A DNA stretch of 13,236 nt, from assembly GCA_024636105.1 (NCBI GenBank), contig JAGXHO010000083.1, positions 1 to 13,236 on the forward strand, given 5' to 3'. The first letter of the stretch is position 1, and the number at the start of each line of letters is the position of its first letter. Made by a program: the position numbers and the translations under genes. The stretch is from Trueperaceae bacterium. Lineage in GTDB: Bacteria; Deinococcota; Deinococci; Deinococcales; Trueperaceae. Positions 1 to 7,072 of this stretch are shown here, piece by piece. Under the pieces are notes generated by a model, which did not search any database, had not been told where the DNA came from, and was given only the letters and a program-made list of their open reading frames with translations.

Positions 1-111
1 GACTCCGATCGCCGTGCCGGGCACCATGGCTTCCACCACAAAGCTGCTCGGCAAGCCAACCGCAGCCAGCAAGCTGACCATCAGAATCAAACCGGCGATG
101 TTGTCTAGCAT
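1..111 (-). CDS. N-terminal fragment of an integral-membrane permease (NCS2/xanthine-uracil-like), cut by the window edge
   Basis: Only the first 37 codons are visible. They encode a hydrophobic stretch (MLDNIAGLILMVSLLAAVGL) and then VVEAMVPGTAIGV, which resembles the first membrane helix of putative NCS2/AGZA-type permeases. The family call is from memory. The ATG at 111-109 shares its A with the meaB stop (TGATG), a usual translational-coupling arrangement. However, the same frame continues upstream to about position 153 and reads RWARAGDVNAFFG, which looks like the conserved N-terminus of these permeases, and I find no ATG, GTG or TTG to begin it. The true start may therefore have been lost at a junction near 150, and the ATG at 111 may only be a fallback. 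Composition here is clearly less GC-rich (about 57% G+C over 1-130, counted by hand) than in the neighbouring genes. Confidence 0.5.
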   Translation of the reverse strand, partial: MLDNIAGLILMVSLLAAVGLPSSFVVEAMVPGTAIGV

Positions 112-1031
112 CAATCCGAAGAAGGCATTGACGTCGCCAGCCCGAGCCCAGCGGTGGCGGCGCGGCGCAAGCGCCGCTCGGCGAGCACCAGCACCTCGAA
201 GCGGAGGCGGGCCGCACGGCGCCGGTCGCCTTCGCCGGACGCCGCCTGATGGCGCGCGTGCGCGTCGAGCGCCGTCGCCAGCGCTGCTACGCCTCCGTCG
301 GTACCGAGGTCGACGGGCGCCGCGGATCCAGCCCCGGCGGCGAGCGGCACGACCTCGGGGGTCCAGCCGCCGACGCCCGATGGACGCAGCGCGAGCGCGT
401 CGCGCACCTCGCGCGCGAGCTGCGGAGCGTCGGGCCGGTCGGCCTTGGTCAGCGCGAAGACGTCGGCGATCTCCATCAATCCGGCCTTGGCCGCCTGGAC
501 GTCGTCGCCCTGCCCGGGCGCGATCGCCACGACGACGGTGTCGGCGACCGCCACGACGTCCACCTCGGCCTGACCGACCCCCACGGTCTCGAGCACCACG
601 TCGTCGAATCCGAAGGCCTCGAGCAGCGTGAGCGCGTCGAGCGCGGTGGGAGCGAGACCCCCGGTGCGCCCGCGGCTCGCCATCGAGCGCACGAAGACCT
701 CCGGATCGGCGCTCCAGCGCGTCATGCGCACGCGGTCGCCAAGCAGCGCGCCGCCCGTGAACGGGCTCGACGGGTCGACGGCGAGCACGGCGACGCGGGA
801 CCCGCAGCCGCGCCAGACCCCTACCAATCGGTCGACGAGGGTGCTCTTGCCCGCGCCAGGGGCGCCCGTGACGCCGACGACGCGGGCACGGCGGTCGCCC
901 GCCCGGCGTCGGCATGCGGCGACCAGCGCGCGGCCCGACGCGTCGCCCGCCTCGGCCCGGGTGAGCGCACGGGCCAGGGCGCGGACGTCGCCGGCGAAGA
1001 AGCGTTCGATGAGGTCGTCGGGTTCGGCCAC
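111..1031 (-). CDS. meaB: MeaB/ArgK-type P-loop GTPase (methylmalonyl-CoA mutase chaperone)
   Basis: This is a G3E-type GTPase of the MeaB/ArgK family. Family members load and protect the B12 cofactor of methylmalonyl-CoA mutase in the cytoplasm. Visible motifs are Walker A GAPGAGKST (56-64), DPSSPFTGGALLGDRVRM (86-103), the switch segment ETVGVGQAEVDV (148-159) and GDDVQAAKAGLMEIAD (175-190), with base-recognition LTKAD (194-198). The GTG start at 1031 gives 306 residues and places RFFAGDVRALARALT where the family N-terminus lies. It begins 10 nt after the ROK gene stop, so the two are probably cotranscribed. No mutase gene is in the window. The last 13 or so residues (AGLGLATSMPSSD) do not look like a MeaB tail, and the family is usually some 15-25 residues longer. 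This 3' end appears to be an out-of-frame read of permease sequence, so the protein may be truncated. Confidence 0.88.
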   Translation of the reverse strand: MAEPDDLIERFFAGDVRALARALTRAEAGDASGRALVAACRRRAGDRRARVVGVTGAPGAGKSTLVDRLVGVWRGCGSRVAVLAVDPSSPFTGGALLGDRVRMTRWSADPEVFVRSMASRGRTGGLAPTALDALTLLEAFGFDDVVLETVGVGQAEVDVVAVADTVVVAIAPGQGDDVQAAKAGLMEIADVFALTKADRPDAPQLAREVRDALALRPSGVGGWTPEVVPLAAGAGSAAPVDLGTDGGVAALATALDAHARHQAASGEGDRRRAARLRFEVLVLAERRLRRAATAGLGLATSMPSSD

Positions 1032-1041
1032 GGATCCGAGC

Positions 1042-2310
1042 CTACCCGGTGCCGTCGGCCGGTCCGTCCGCCAGGACGGCGGTCGGGGGGGTCCAGACGT
1101 CCGGGGCGGCGACGAGCACGTCCATCGCCAACGCCACCCCGCCCATCGGGACCGCGTCGGGGCCCAGCGGCGACACGAGCACGCGGCACGGACCGCGGTG
1201 GCGCGCAAGCTTCGGTTCGGCGAGGGCGCGCTCGACGGCCGGCGTCAGGTACGGCGCCACGTGGACGAGCGACCCCGCGAGCACGATGCACTCCGGGTCG
1301 AGGAGGTCGACGACGTCGGCCAGCGCCCGTCCGAGGAGCGCGCCCGCGTCGTCGAGCACCGCCATCACCGTCGGGTCGCCGGCGGCCGCGAGCGCGGCCG
1401 CCCCTTCGTACCCGGCGGCGACGACGCCCCGTTCGCGCAGTTGCGCCTCGACGGCGCGCTCCGAGAGGTAGGCCTCGAGGCAGCCACGGTCGCCGCACGC
1501 GCAGAGGCGTCCCTCCTGCTCTACGGTCACGTGGCCCAGCTCACCGGCGAACCCCCCGGCGCCGCGAACGAGGCGCCCGTCGAGGTGCACCGCGCCACCG
1601 ATGCCGGAGTGCCCGGCGACGAGCACGAAGTCGCGCGCGCCGCGCGCCGCGCCGAACAGCCGCTCGGCGATGGCCGCCGCCTTGGTGTCGTTGTCCACCA
1701 CCACCGGCACCGACCACGTCGCGGTCAGGCGCGCCCTCAACGGCACGTCGCGCCAACCGAGGTTGGGGCCGAACACCACGCGTCCGTCGCGCGCCACTAG
1801 GGCGGGAACGCCCACGCCCAGCGCTCGCACCGCCGACCGGCTCGCGCCGAGTTCCGCGAGGAGCGCGTCGACGCCGTCCTCCAGCGACCCCACGGCGCCC
1901 TCCGGATCGGAGCCTGCCGGTCCTTGCCACGCGGCGCGCGGGCGGCCGCCGATCGTGGTCGCGACCAACCGCACGGTGCCGGGCTCGAGCCGAGCGCCTA
2001 AGAGCACGCCTGCGGCCTCGTCGAGGACCAGGCGCACGGGCGGCCGCCCGGTGCGGCCGATCGCGCCCGGCTCCGGCGACCGCGGACGCCCCTCCTCGGG
2101 AGCGGCGACGCGCACCCAGCCGTCGGCCCGCAATTGGTGCAACACGGCCGTCACGGTCGCCGGGTCGAGACCGGTCGTCGCCACGAGCTCGCCGTGGCTG
2201 GCGACGCCGGCCTCCCGCAGCGCATGGAAGACCCGTGCAACGTTCCAACGCCGCACGAGCGCGGGGTTGACCTTGGTTCGGTTGGCGACCACTCGCACCT
2301 CCGATCCCAT
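1042..2310 (-). CDS. ROK-family transcriptional repressor (NagC/XylR type)
   Basis: A 422-residue protein with an N-terminal winged helix-turn-helix (about 14-70, including ELVATTGLDPATVTAVLHQL) followed by a ROK sugar-binding domain. The ROK signature lies at 253-283: GFAGELGH with H260, then the zinc-type cluster C270, C272, C277 in CACGDRGCLE. The DNDT motif (206-209) keeps the Asp that is catalytic in ROK sugar kinases. The DxGxT phosphate loop is not preserved (LGARLEPGTVRLV, 104-116), as expected for a repressor rather than a kinase. ROK repressors of this class release DNA when a sugar binds. It is divergent from the sugar ABC/xylAB operon, which makes that operon its obvious target; this is inference. 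The ATG at 2310 has only a distant GAGG. A GTG at 2292 is preceded by GGAGG at 5 nt and may be the true start, giving 416 residues. Confidence 0.9.
   Translation of the reverse strand: MGSEVRVVANRTKVNPALVRRWNVARVFHALREAGVASHGELVATTGLDPATVTAVLHQLRADGWVRVAAPEEGRPRSPEPGAIGRTGRPPVRLVLDEAAGVLLGARLEPGTVRLVATTIGGRPRAAWQGPAGSDPEGAVGSLEDGVDALLAELGASRSAVRALGVGVPALVARDGRVVFGPNLGWRDVPLRARLTATWSVPVVVDNDTKAAAIAERLFGAARGARDFVLVAGHSGIGGAVHLDGRLVRGAGGFAGELGHVTVEQEGRLCACGDRGCLEAYLSERAVEAQLRERGVVAAGYEGAAALAAAGDPTVMAVLDDAGALLGRALADVVDLLDPECIVLAGSLVHVAPYLTPAVERALAEPKLARHRGPCRVLVSPLGPDAVPMGGVALAMDVLVAAPDVWTPPTAVLADGPADGTG
2298..2302 (-). promoter_or_regulatory. Internal Shine-Dalgarno GGAGG favouring the GTG start of the ROK gene
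   Basis: GGAGG stands 5 nt before the in-frame GTG at 2292-2290. The upstream ATG at 2310 has only GAGG 11 nt away. Starting at the GTG removes six residues (MGSEVR) and keeps the whole helix-turn-helix. Confidence 0.45.
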
Positions 2311-2343
2311 TGCTGTCGCCGCCTCGCCGGCGGCCGTTCGTCC

Positions 2344-2373
2344 TTGACGCGAACCACGCTACGCGCGTAGCCT
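2344..2373 (+). promoter_or_regulatory. Candidate sigma-70-type promoter of the sugar operon
   Basis: TTGACG at 2344-2349 matches five of six bases of the -35 consensus. TAGCCT at 2368-2373 keeps the T, A and final T of the -10 box, with an 18-nt spacer. It is the only plausible pair seen in the 142-nt gap between the divergent ROK and ABC genes. On the other strand TAGGCT (2374-2369) overlaps it and could be the -10 of the ROK gene, so the two promoters may be back to back. Confidence 0.4.
2358..2371. promoter_or_regulatory. Perfect 14-bp palindrome, candidate ROK operator
   Basis: GCTACGCGCGTAGC is its own reverse complement. It fills most of the spacer between the candidate -35 and -10 boxes of the sugar operon and overlaps the possible -10 of the ROK gene. 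Bound repressor would block RNA polymerase on both sides. Assignment to the ROK protein rests on position only. Confidence 0.45.
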
Positions 2374-2399
2374 AGCACTTAATTCGACAGTCGTCCGAA

Positions 2400-2413
2400 C
2401 GCGGCGCGCCGCG
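2400..2413. repeat. Second perfect 14-bp palindrome in the operon leader
   Basis: CGCGGCGCGCCGCG is self-complementary. Its centre is 42 bp from that of the palindrome at 2358-2371. It is pure G+C, so chance is a serious alternative. It could also be a second repressor site or a secondary structure in the mRNA leader. Confidence 0.25.
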
Positions 2414-2452
2414 ACGCGCAGCGTTCCCCGATCCGCTCGACGGAGGCGCACG

Positions 2453-3988
2453 GTGCCGGACCCAACCATCCTGGAAGGCCGCGGTCTCACCAAGGCGTTC
2501 GGACCCGTCGAGGTCCTGCACGCGGTCGACGTCGACGTCCGGCCCGGCGAGGTGCACGCGCTGCTCGGTGAGAACGGCGCCGGCAAGTCGACCTTGATGA
2601 AGCTGCTCTCCGGGTACCACGTGCCGACCGCCGGCGAGGTCCTCTTCGACGGTGCCCCGGTCCACTTCGCCGACTCGAACGCCGCCGAGGCCGCGGGCAT
2701 CGTCCTCATCCACCAAGAGCTGAACCTGGTCCCCGACCTGACCGTCGAGGAGAACATCACGCTCGGGCGCGAGGCGCACCGTTTCGGGTTCGTCGATCGC
2801 GCCGCCGGGCGAACCCGTGCCCGCGCCCTGCTCGACGCGTTGCGCACCGAGGTCCCCGTCACCCGGCGGGTGCGCGACCTGTCGGTCTCGCAGATGCAGA
2901 TGGTCGAGATCGCCAAGGCGGTCTCGCGCGAGGTCCGCGTCCTGTGCATGGACGAGCCCACCGACGTGCTCACCGGGACCGAGACCGAGGTGCTGTTCGA
3001 TTTGGTGCGGCGCTTGGTGGCCGACGGCGTCGCGGTCCTGTACGTGTCGCACAAGCTCGACGAGATCAAGGCGATCGCCGACCGGGTGACGATCCTGCGC
3101 GACGGGGTCAAGGTCGGCACCTTCGCCGCCGCCGACCTGACGACCGGGGAGATGGCGCGCCGCATGGTGGGGCGCGACCTCGCCGACAGGTACCCCGTCA
3201 AGCGCCCGGTACCGGACGACGCGCCGATCGCCCTCGAGCTCGAGGACGTGTCCGTGCCCGGGCACGTCGCCGGGGCGACGCTGCACGTGCGCCGCGGCGA
3301 GGTGCTCGGGCTCGCGGGGCTCGTCGGCGCCGGGCGCACCGAGCTGTTCGAAGGGGTGCTCGGGTTGCGCCCGCTGCGCGGCCGGGTCCGCAAGGGCGGT
3401 CGGCCCGTGCACTGGCGCCACGCCGAGGACGCCAAACACGACCGCGTCGCGTACCTGACCGAGGACCGCAAGGGCAAGGGGCTGCTGCTCGAGAAGTCGC
3501 TGCGCGAGAACGTGACGCTCCAAGCGCTCGAGCGCTTCGCCCGCCCGTTCCTCCACGATCGCGCCGAGCGCGCCGCGCTCGAGGACGCGATCGAGGAGTT
3601 CGACGTGCGCGTTGCCCGCCACGACGTGGCCGCCGGCACCCTCTCGGGCGGCAACCAGCAGAAGCTGGTCCTCGCCAAGCTCATGCTCACCGAGCCCGAC
3701 GTGGTGATCCTCGACGAGCCCACGCGCGGGATCGACGTCGGCACCAAGCGGCAGATCTACTTCTACGTCGCGGAGCTCCTCGCGCGGAACGTCGCGGTGG
3801 TGCTCATCTCCAGCGAACTACCCGAGTTGTTGGGGCTCGCCCATCGCGTCGTCGTCCTCAAGGACGGCGTCGTCACGGGCACGCTCGAGGGCGCGGACCT
3901 CACCGAGGAGACGATCATGGCCTACGCGACCGGCCTCCGGCGCGATCCCCTGCCCACCGCCGCGGAGGTCGACCGTGTCGAAGCCTGA
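2453..3988 (+). CDS. Sugar ABC transporter ATPase with two nucleotide-binding domains (RbsA/XylG type)
   Basis: A cytoplasmic 511-residue ATPase of the CUT2 (ribose/xylose-type) family, which powers sugar import with the permease and binding protein encoded next. Domain 1 has Walker [10 protein letters not shown] (39-47), Q-loop HQELNL, signature [11 protein letters not shown] (143-153), Walker [11 protein letters not shown] (161-170) and switch H200. Domain 2 has the degenerate Walker [11 protein letters not shown] usual in the second half of CUT2 ATPases, signature LSGGNQQK (397-404), Walker [13 protein letters not shown] (417-428) and ISSELPE instead of a switch His. Length is normal for the family. 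The GTG start is fixed by GGAGG at 2442-2446, 6 nt upstream. One oddity is DEPTDVLT in domain 1, where the D-loop usually reads AALT or SALT. It overlaps the permease gene by 14 nt. The substrate is inferred from context as xylose or a related sugar. Confidence 0.93.
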   Translation: MPDPTILEGRGLTKAFGPVEVLHAVDVDVRPGEVHALLGENGAGKSTLMKLLSGYHVPTAGEVLFDGAPVHFADSNAAEAAGIVLIHQELNLVPDLTVEENITLGREAHRFGFVDRAAGRTRARALLDALRTEVPVTRRVRDLSVSQMQMVEIAKAVSREVRVLCMDEPTDVLTGTETEVLFDLVRRLVADGVAVLYVSHKLDEIKAIADRVTILRDGVKVGTFAAADLTTGEMARRMVGRDLADRYPVKRPVPDDAPIALELEDVSVPGHVAGATLHVRRGEVLGLAGLVGAGRTELFEGVLGLRPLRGRVRKGGRPVHWRHAEDAKHDRVAYLTEDRKGKGLLLEKSLRENVTLQALERFARPFLHDRAERAALEDAIEEFDVRVARHDVAAGTLSGGNQQKLVLAKLMLTEPDVVILDEPTRGIDVGTKRQIYFYVAELLARNVAVVLISSELPELLGLAHRVVVLKDGVVTGTLEGADLTEETIMAYATGLRRDPLPTAAEVDRVEA

Positions 3989-4988
3989 AGCCACCGCGCC
4001 CGTGCCCGGGTGGCGCGCTGCGCTGCGCCGCGTCCCCTGGCAGCAGCTGACGCCCCTGCTCGGCCTGGCGCTGCTGGTCGTCATCGGGTCGCTCCTGCAC
4101 CCGTCGTTCCTCACGCCGACCAACCTGTTCAACGTGCTGACGCGCTCGGCCTTCATCGGCATCATCGCGGTGGGTGCCACCTTCGTGATCATCGGCGGGG
4201 GCATCGACCTCTCGGTCGGCTCGATGGCGGCCTTCCTCGCCGGCGGCATGATCCTGGGGATGAACGCGCTCGAGGGCGGCTCGTTGTCGCCCCTGACGAT
4301 CGTGTTGCTGGGCGTCGCCGGCGTGCTGGCAGCCGGCCTGCTCTCCGGTGCCGCGAACGGCCTCGCGATCACCCGGGGGCGCATCGAACCCTTCATCGTC
4401 ACGCTCGGCACGCTCGGCATCTTCCGGTCGCTGGTCACGTACTTCGCGAACGGCGGCACGCTGTCGCTCGATTTCGCGCTCCGCGGCACGTACCGGCCCG
4501 TCTTCTTCGGCACCTTCCTGGGCGTGCCCATCCCCGTGTGGGTCTTCGCGGGCGTCGCCGTCGTCGGGGCGATCCTGCTCCATCGGACCCGCTTCGGGCG
4601 CTACGTGCGCGCGATCGGATCGAACGCCGAGGTCGCGCGGTACGCGGCGATCCGCGTCGCCCGCGTGCGCACGCTGACCTACGTCATCCAGGGGGTCTGC
4701 GTCGCCATCGCCGTGGCGCTCTACGTCCCGCGGCTGGGTTCGGCCTCGGGCTCCACCGGCATCCTGTGGGAGCTCGAGGCGATCGCCGCGGTCATCATCG
4801 GCGGCACCGCCCTCAAGGGCGGCTCGGGCCACGTCTGGGGCACGGTCGTCGGCGCGATCATGCTCTCGCTCATCGGCAACGTCCTCAACCTCACCAGCGT
4901 GATCAGCGAGTACCTCAACGGCGCCGTCCAGGGGCTGATCATCATCGGCGCCGTCTTCTTGCAGCGCGGCCGCAGCGGCCGCGGCTAG
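3975..4988 (+). CDS. Sugar ABC transporter membrane permease (RbsC/XylH type)
   Basis: A 337-residue polytopic inner-membrane protein of the CUT2 permease family. Hydrophobic segments are visible at about 26-41, 59-75, 82-96, 107-125, 138-150, 186-202, 234-250, 268-279, 288-305 and 316-329. Family motifs are [10 protein letters not shown] (74-83), the ATPase-contact stretch around [14 protein letters not shown] (215-228) and [15 protein letters not shown] (276-290). The GTG start at 3975 lies inside the ATPase gene and has GGAGG 6 nt upstream, so translation is coupled to the ATPase. It forms the channel through which the periplasmic binding protein delivers sugar. The gene ends in an inverted repeat that also encodes its tail RGRSGRG. 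I see only one permease gene, so a homodimer is expected, as usual for CUT2 systems. Confidence 0.93.
   Translation: MSKPEATAPVPGWRAALRRVPWQQLTPLLGLALLVVIGSLLHPSFLTPTNLFNVLTRSAFIGIIAVGATFVIIGGGIDLSVGSMAAFLAGGMILGMNALEGGSLSPLTIVLLGVAGVLAAGLLSGAANGLAITRGRIEPFIVTLGTLGIFRSLVTYFANGGTLSLDFALRGTYRPVFFGTFLGVPIPVWVFAGVAVVGAILLHRTRFGRYVRAIGSNAEVARYAAIRVARVRTLTYVIQGVCVAIAVALYVPRLGSASGSTGILWELEAIAAVIIGGTALKGGSGHVWGTVVGAIMLSLIGNVLNLTSVISEYLNGAVQGLIIIGAVFLQRGRSGRG
4965..4983 (+). promoter_or_regulatory. Inverted repeat/hairpin at the 3' end of the permease gene
   Basis: CGCGGCCGC and GCGGCCGCG flank a single A. As RNA this folds to a 7-bp G+C stem with a 5-nt loop, just before the TAG stop at 4986-4988 and 61 nt before the binding-protein gene. 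No T-run follows, so a full terminator is unlikely. It could act as an mRNA processing or stability element. Confidence 0.35.
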
Positions 4989-5049
4989 GAGGTGGGCAAA
5001 CCTGAAGCGGAATGACCCCAAACCTTCTCATCGCGTCCAAGGAGCTTCC

Positions 5050-5991
5050 ATGTCCCGTACCATCCGCACCCTCGCGCTGCTCGCCGTCCTCGGCCTCGGC
5101 GTCGCGCTCGCCCAGACCACCGTCATCGGCGTCTCGATCCCGGCCGCCACGCACGGCTGGACCGGCGGCGTCAACTACTGGGCCGCCGAGACCGAAGCGC
5201 GCCTCGAAGCCGCGTACCCCGACCTCCAGATCGTGATCATCACGGCAGGCAGCGCCGCCGAGCAGGCCGACGACCTCGAAGACCTCATCGCCATCCACCA
5301 GATCGACGCGCTCGTGATCCTGCCGTTCGAATCCGACCCGCTCACCGAGCCGGTCGCCAGCGTCAAGGACCGCGGCGTCTTCGTCACGGTCGTCGACCGC
5401 GGCCTCGCCCGCCCGGGCATCGAGGACGTCTACGTCGCCGGCAACAACTCGGCGATGGGGCGCGTCTCGGCCGAGTACATCGTCGAGCGCCTCGGCGGCG
5501 AAGGCAAGATCGTCGTGCTGCGCGGCATCCCGACCGTCATCGACAACCAGCGCGTCGACGCCTTCATGGAGGTCGTTGCCGAGACGAACATCGAGGTCCT
5601 CGACAGCCAGTACGCCAACTGGAACCGCGACGACGGCTTCGAGGTGATGCAGGACTTCCTGACCCGCTTCCCCGAGATCGACGCCGTATGGGCGCAGGAC
5701 GACGACATCGCCGTCGGCGTGATCGAAGCGTTGGCCCAGGCGAACCGCACCGACGAGATGTTCATCGTCGGCGGCGCCGGCATGAAAGAGATGATCAAAC
5801 GCGTGCTCGACGGCGACACCTTGGTGCCGGTCGACGTGCTCTACCCGCCGGCGATGATCGCCACGGCGATGGAAGTCACCGCGCTGCGCTTCGTCTCGAA
5901 CGTGCCGATCCTCGGCAGCTACATCCTCGACAGCCCGCTCATCACCCCCGAGAACGCTGCCGACTACTACTTCCCCGACAGCCCCTTCTAA
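5050..5991 (+). CDS. Secreted sugar-binding protein of the ABC importer (RbsB-like, Peripla_BP_4 type)
   Basis: A 313-residue CUT2-type substrate-binding protein. A signal peptide is clear: MSRTIRT, a hydrophobic core at 8-19, then ALA|Q with cleavage after residue 21. There is no lipobox Cys, so it should be a soluble exported protein rather than a lipoprotein. The two-lobe fold shows as [21 protein letters not shown] (about 25-45), [45 protein letters not shown] and [18 protein letters not shown]. The ATG start has AAGGAG at 5039-5044, 5 nt upstream. It is the third gene of the importer set (ATPase, permease, binding protein), whereas many ribose/xylose operons place the binding protein elsewhere. 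Ligand specificity cannot be read from the sequence. It is not an obvious XylF, so a pentose, polyol or modified sugar are all possible. Confidence 0.9.
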   Translation: MSRTIRTLALLAVLGLGVALAQTTVIGVSIPAATHGWTGGVNYWAAETEARLEAAYPDLQIVIITAGSAAEQADDLEDLIAIHQIDALVILPFESDPLTEPVASVKDRGVFVTVVDRGLARPGIEDVYVAGNNSAMGRVSAEYIVERLGGEGKIVVLRGIPTVIDNQRVDAFMEVVAETNIEVLDSQYANWNRDDGFEVMQDFLTRFPEIDAVWAQDDDIAVGVIEALAQANRTDEMFIVGGAGMKEMIKRVLDGDTLVPVDVLYPPAMIATAMEVTALRFVSNVPILGSYILDSPLITPENAADYYFPDSPF

Positions 5992-6011
5992 GCCCCGTCC
6001 CTGTACCTGGC

Positions 6012-6044
6012 CCGGGCGGTCGGTCGCAACGACCGACCGCCCGG
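6012..6044 (+). promoter_or_regulatory. Strong intercistronic hairpin after the binding-protein gene
   Basis: A perfect 15-bp stem (6012-6026 with 6030-6044) closes a CAA triloop in the 73-nt gap between the binding-protein and epimerase genes. No T-tract follows and the AAGGAGG of the next gene begins 9 nt later. It is more likely a partial terminator or a 3'-end mRNA stabiliser than a full stop. Such structures often raise binding-protein expression above that of downstream genes. Confidence 0.6.
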
Positions 6045-6064
6045 ACCGTCGCCAAGGAGGCCCC

Positions 6065-7072
6065 ATGCCCCGCCCCGTCACCCTGTTCACCGGCCAATGG
6101 GCCGACCTGCCCCTCGCGGAGCTCGCCCCTCTCGCCCGCGAGATGGGCTACGACGGCCTCGAGCTCGCCTGCTGGGGCGACCACCTCGACGTGCGCCGCG
6201 CCGCCGACGACGCCGGTTACGCGCGCGAGCGCCTCGACCTGCTCGCCCGCCACGACCTCCAGCTCTTCGCCATCTCCAACCACCTCGTCGGCCAGGCCGT
6301 CTGCGACCCGATCGACGAGCGCCACCGCGCGGTCGTGCCGACCCACGTGTGGGGCGACGGCGATCCCGAAGGGGTCCGCCAGCGCGCCGCCGAGGAGATG
6401 ATCGCCACCGGGCGCGCCGCGGCGGCGCTCGGCCTGAAGGTCGTCAACGGCTTCACCGGCTCGTCGATCTGGCACTCGCTCTACGCCTTCCCGCCCACCT
6501 CGCAGGCGTACTGGCAGGCCGGCTTCGACGACTTCGCCCGCCGCTTCACCCCCATCCTCGACGCGTACGCCGAACTGGGCATCCGCTTCGGCCTCGAGGT
6601 GCACCCGACCGAGATCGCCTTCGACACCGCCTCCGCCGAGCGCGCGATCGAGGCCCTGAACGGCCACCCGGCCTTCGGCTTCAACTACGACCCGTCGCAC
6701 CTCGGCTACCAGGGCGTGGACTACGTCGACTTCCTGCGCCGCTTCCCCGACCGGATCGTGCACGTGCACATGAAGGACGCGTGGTGGGGGCGCGGCGACG
6801 GGAGCGCCGGCGTGTTCGGCGGGCACACCACCTTCGGCGACCCGCGGCGGTACTGGGACTTCCGCAGCGTCGGCCGCGGCGACGTCGACTTCGAGGAGAT
6901 CATCGTCGCGCTCAACGACATCGGCTACGACGGCCCGCTGTCGGTGGAGTGGGAGGACGTGCGCATGGACCGCGTCCATGGCGGCGCCGAGTCCGCGGCG
7001 TTCTGCAAGGGGGTCGACTTCGCCCCGTCGGGTTCGGCGTTCGACGCCGCGTTCGGACGGGACGACAGGTGA
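6065..7072 (+). CDS. Sugar phosphate isomerase/epimerase family TIM-barrel protein
   Basis: A 335-residue member of the xylose-isomerase-like AP-endonuclease-2 superfamily (the YcjR, IolE, IolH and tagatose-3-epimerase group). Likely metal ligands, one per strand, are E178 in [10 protein letters not shown]209 in [11 protein letters not shown]235 in VHVHMKD and E295 in LSVEWED; this pattern is typical of metal-dependent epimerases or isomerases. The barrel starts with [33 protein letters not shown]. The ATG has AAGGAGG only 4 nt upstream. Its stop overlaps the next gene start by 4 nt (GTGA), so it is translationally coupled to the dehydrogenase. Such epimerase-dehydrogenase pairs act on keto-sugars or inositols in several pathways (YcjR/YcjS, IolE/IolG). 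The exact substrate here is unknown. It is not a second XylA: the HDxD and EPKPNEP motifs are absent. Confidence 0.85.
   Translation: MPRPVTLFTGQWADLPLAELAPLAREMGYDGLELACWGDHLDVRRAADDAGYARERLDLLARHDLQLFAISNHLVGQAVCDPIDERHRAVVPTHVWGDGDPEGVRQRAAEEMIATGRAAAALGLKVVNGFTGSSIWHSLYAFPPTSQAYWQAGFDDFARRFTPILDAYAELGIRFGLEVHPTEIAFDTASAERAIEALNGHPAFGFNYDPSHLGYQGVDYVDFLRRFPDRIVHVHMKDAWWGRGDGSAGVFGGHTTFGDPRRYWDFRSVGRGDVDFEEIIVALNDIGYDGPLSVEWEDVRMDRVHGGAESAAFCKGVDFAPSGSAFDAAFGRDDR

Noticed and set aside
249..2270. A 673-codon open frame on the plus strand opposite meaB and the ROK gene
   Set aside because: The translation is Arg/Gly/Pro-rich low-complexity with no recognisable motif, while the opposite strand encodes two clear protein families. 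Long antisense frames are expected at this G+C level.
2318..2334. GCCGCC/GGCGGC inverted repeat in the ROK leader
   Set aside because: A 6-bp all-G+C stem is common by chance at this composition, and it overlaps the ribosome-binding region of the ROK gene.
6097..7068. Apparent N-terminal extension making a 704-residue form of the Gfo/Idh/MocA gene
   Set aside because: The extra sequence is an Arg/Pro-rich shadow of the epimerase gene. The Rossmann fold begins just after the GTG at 7069.
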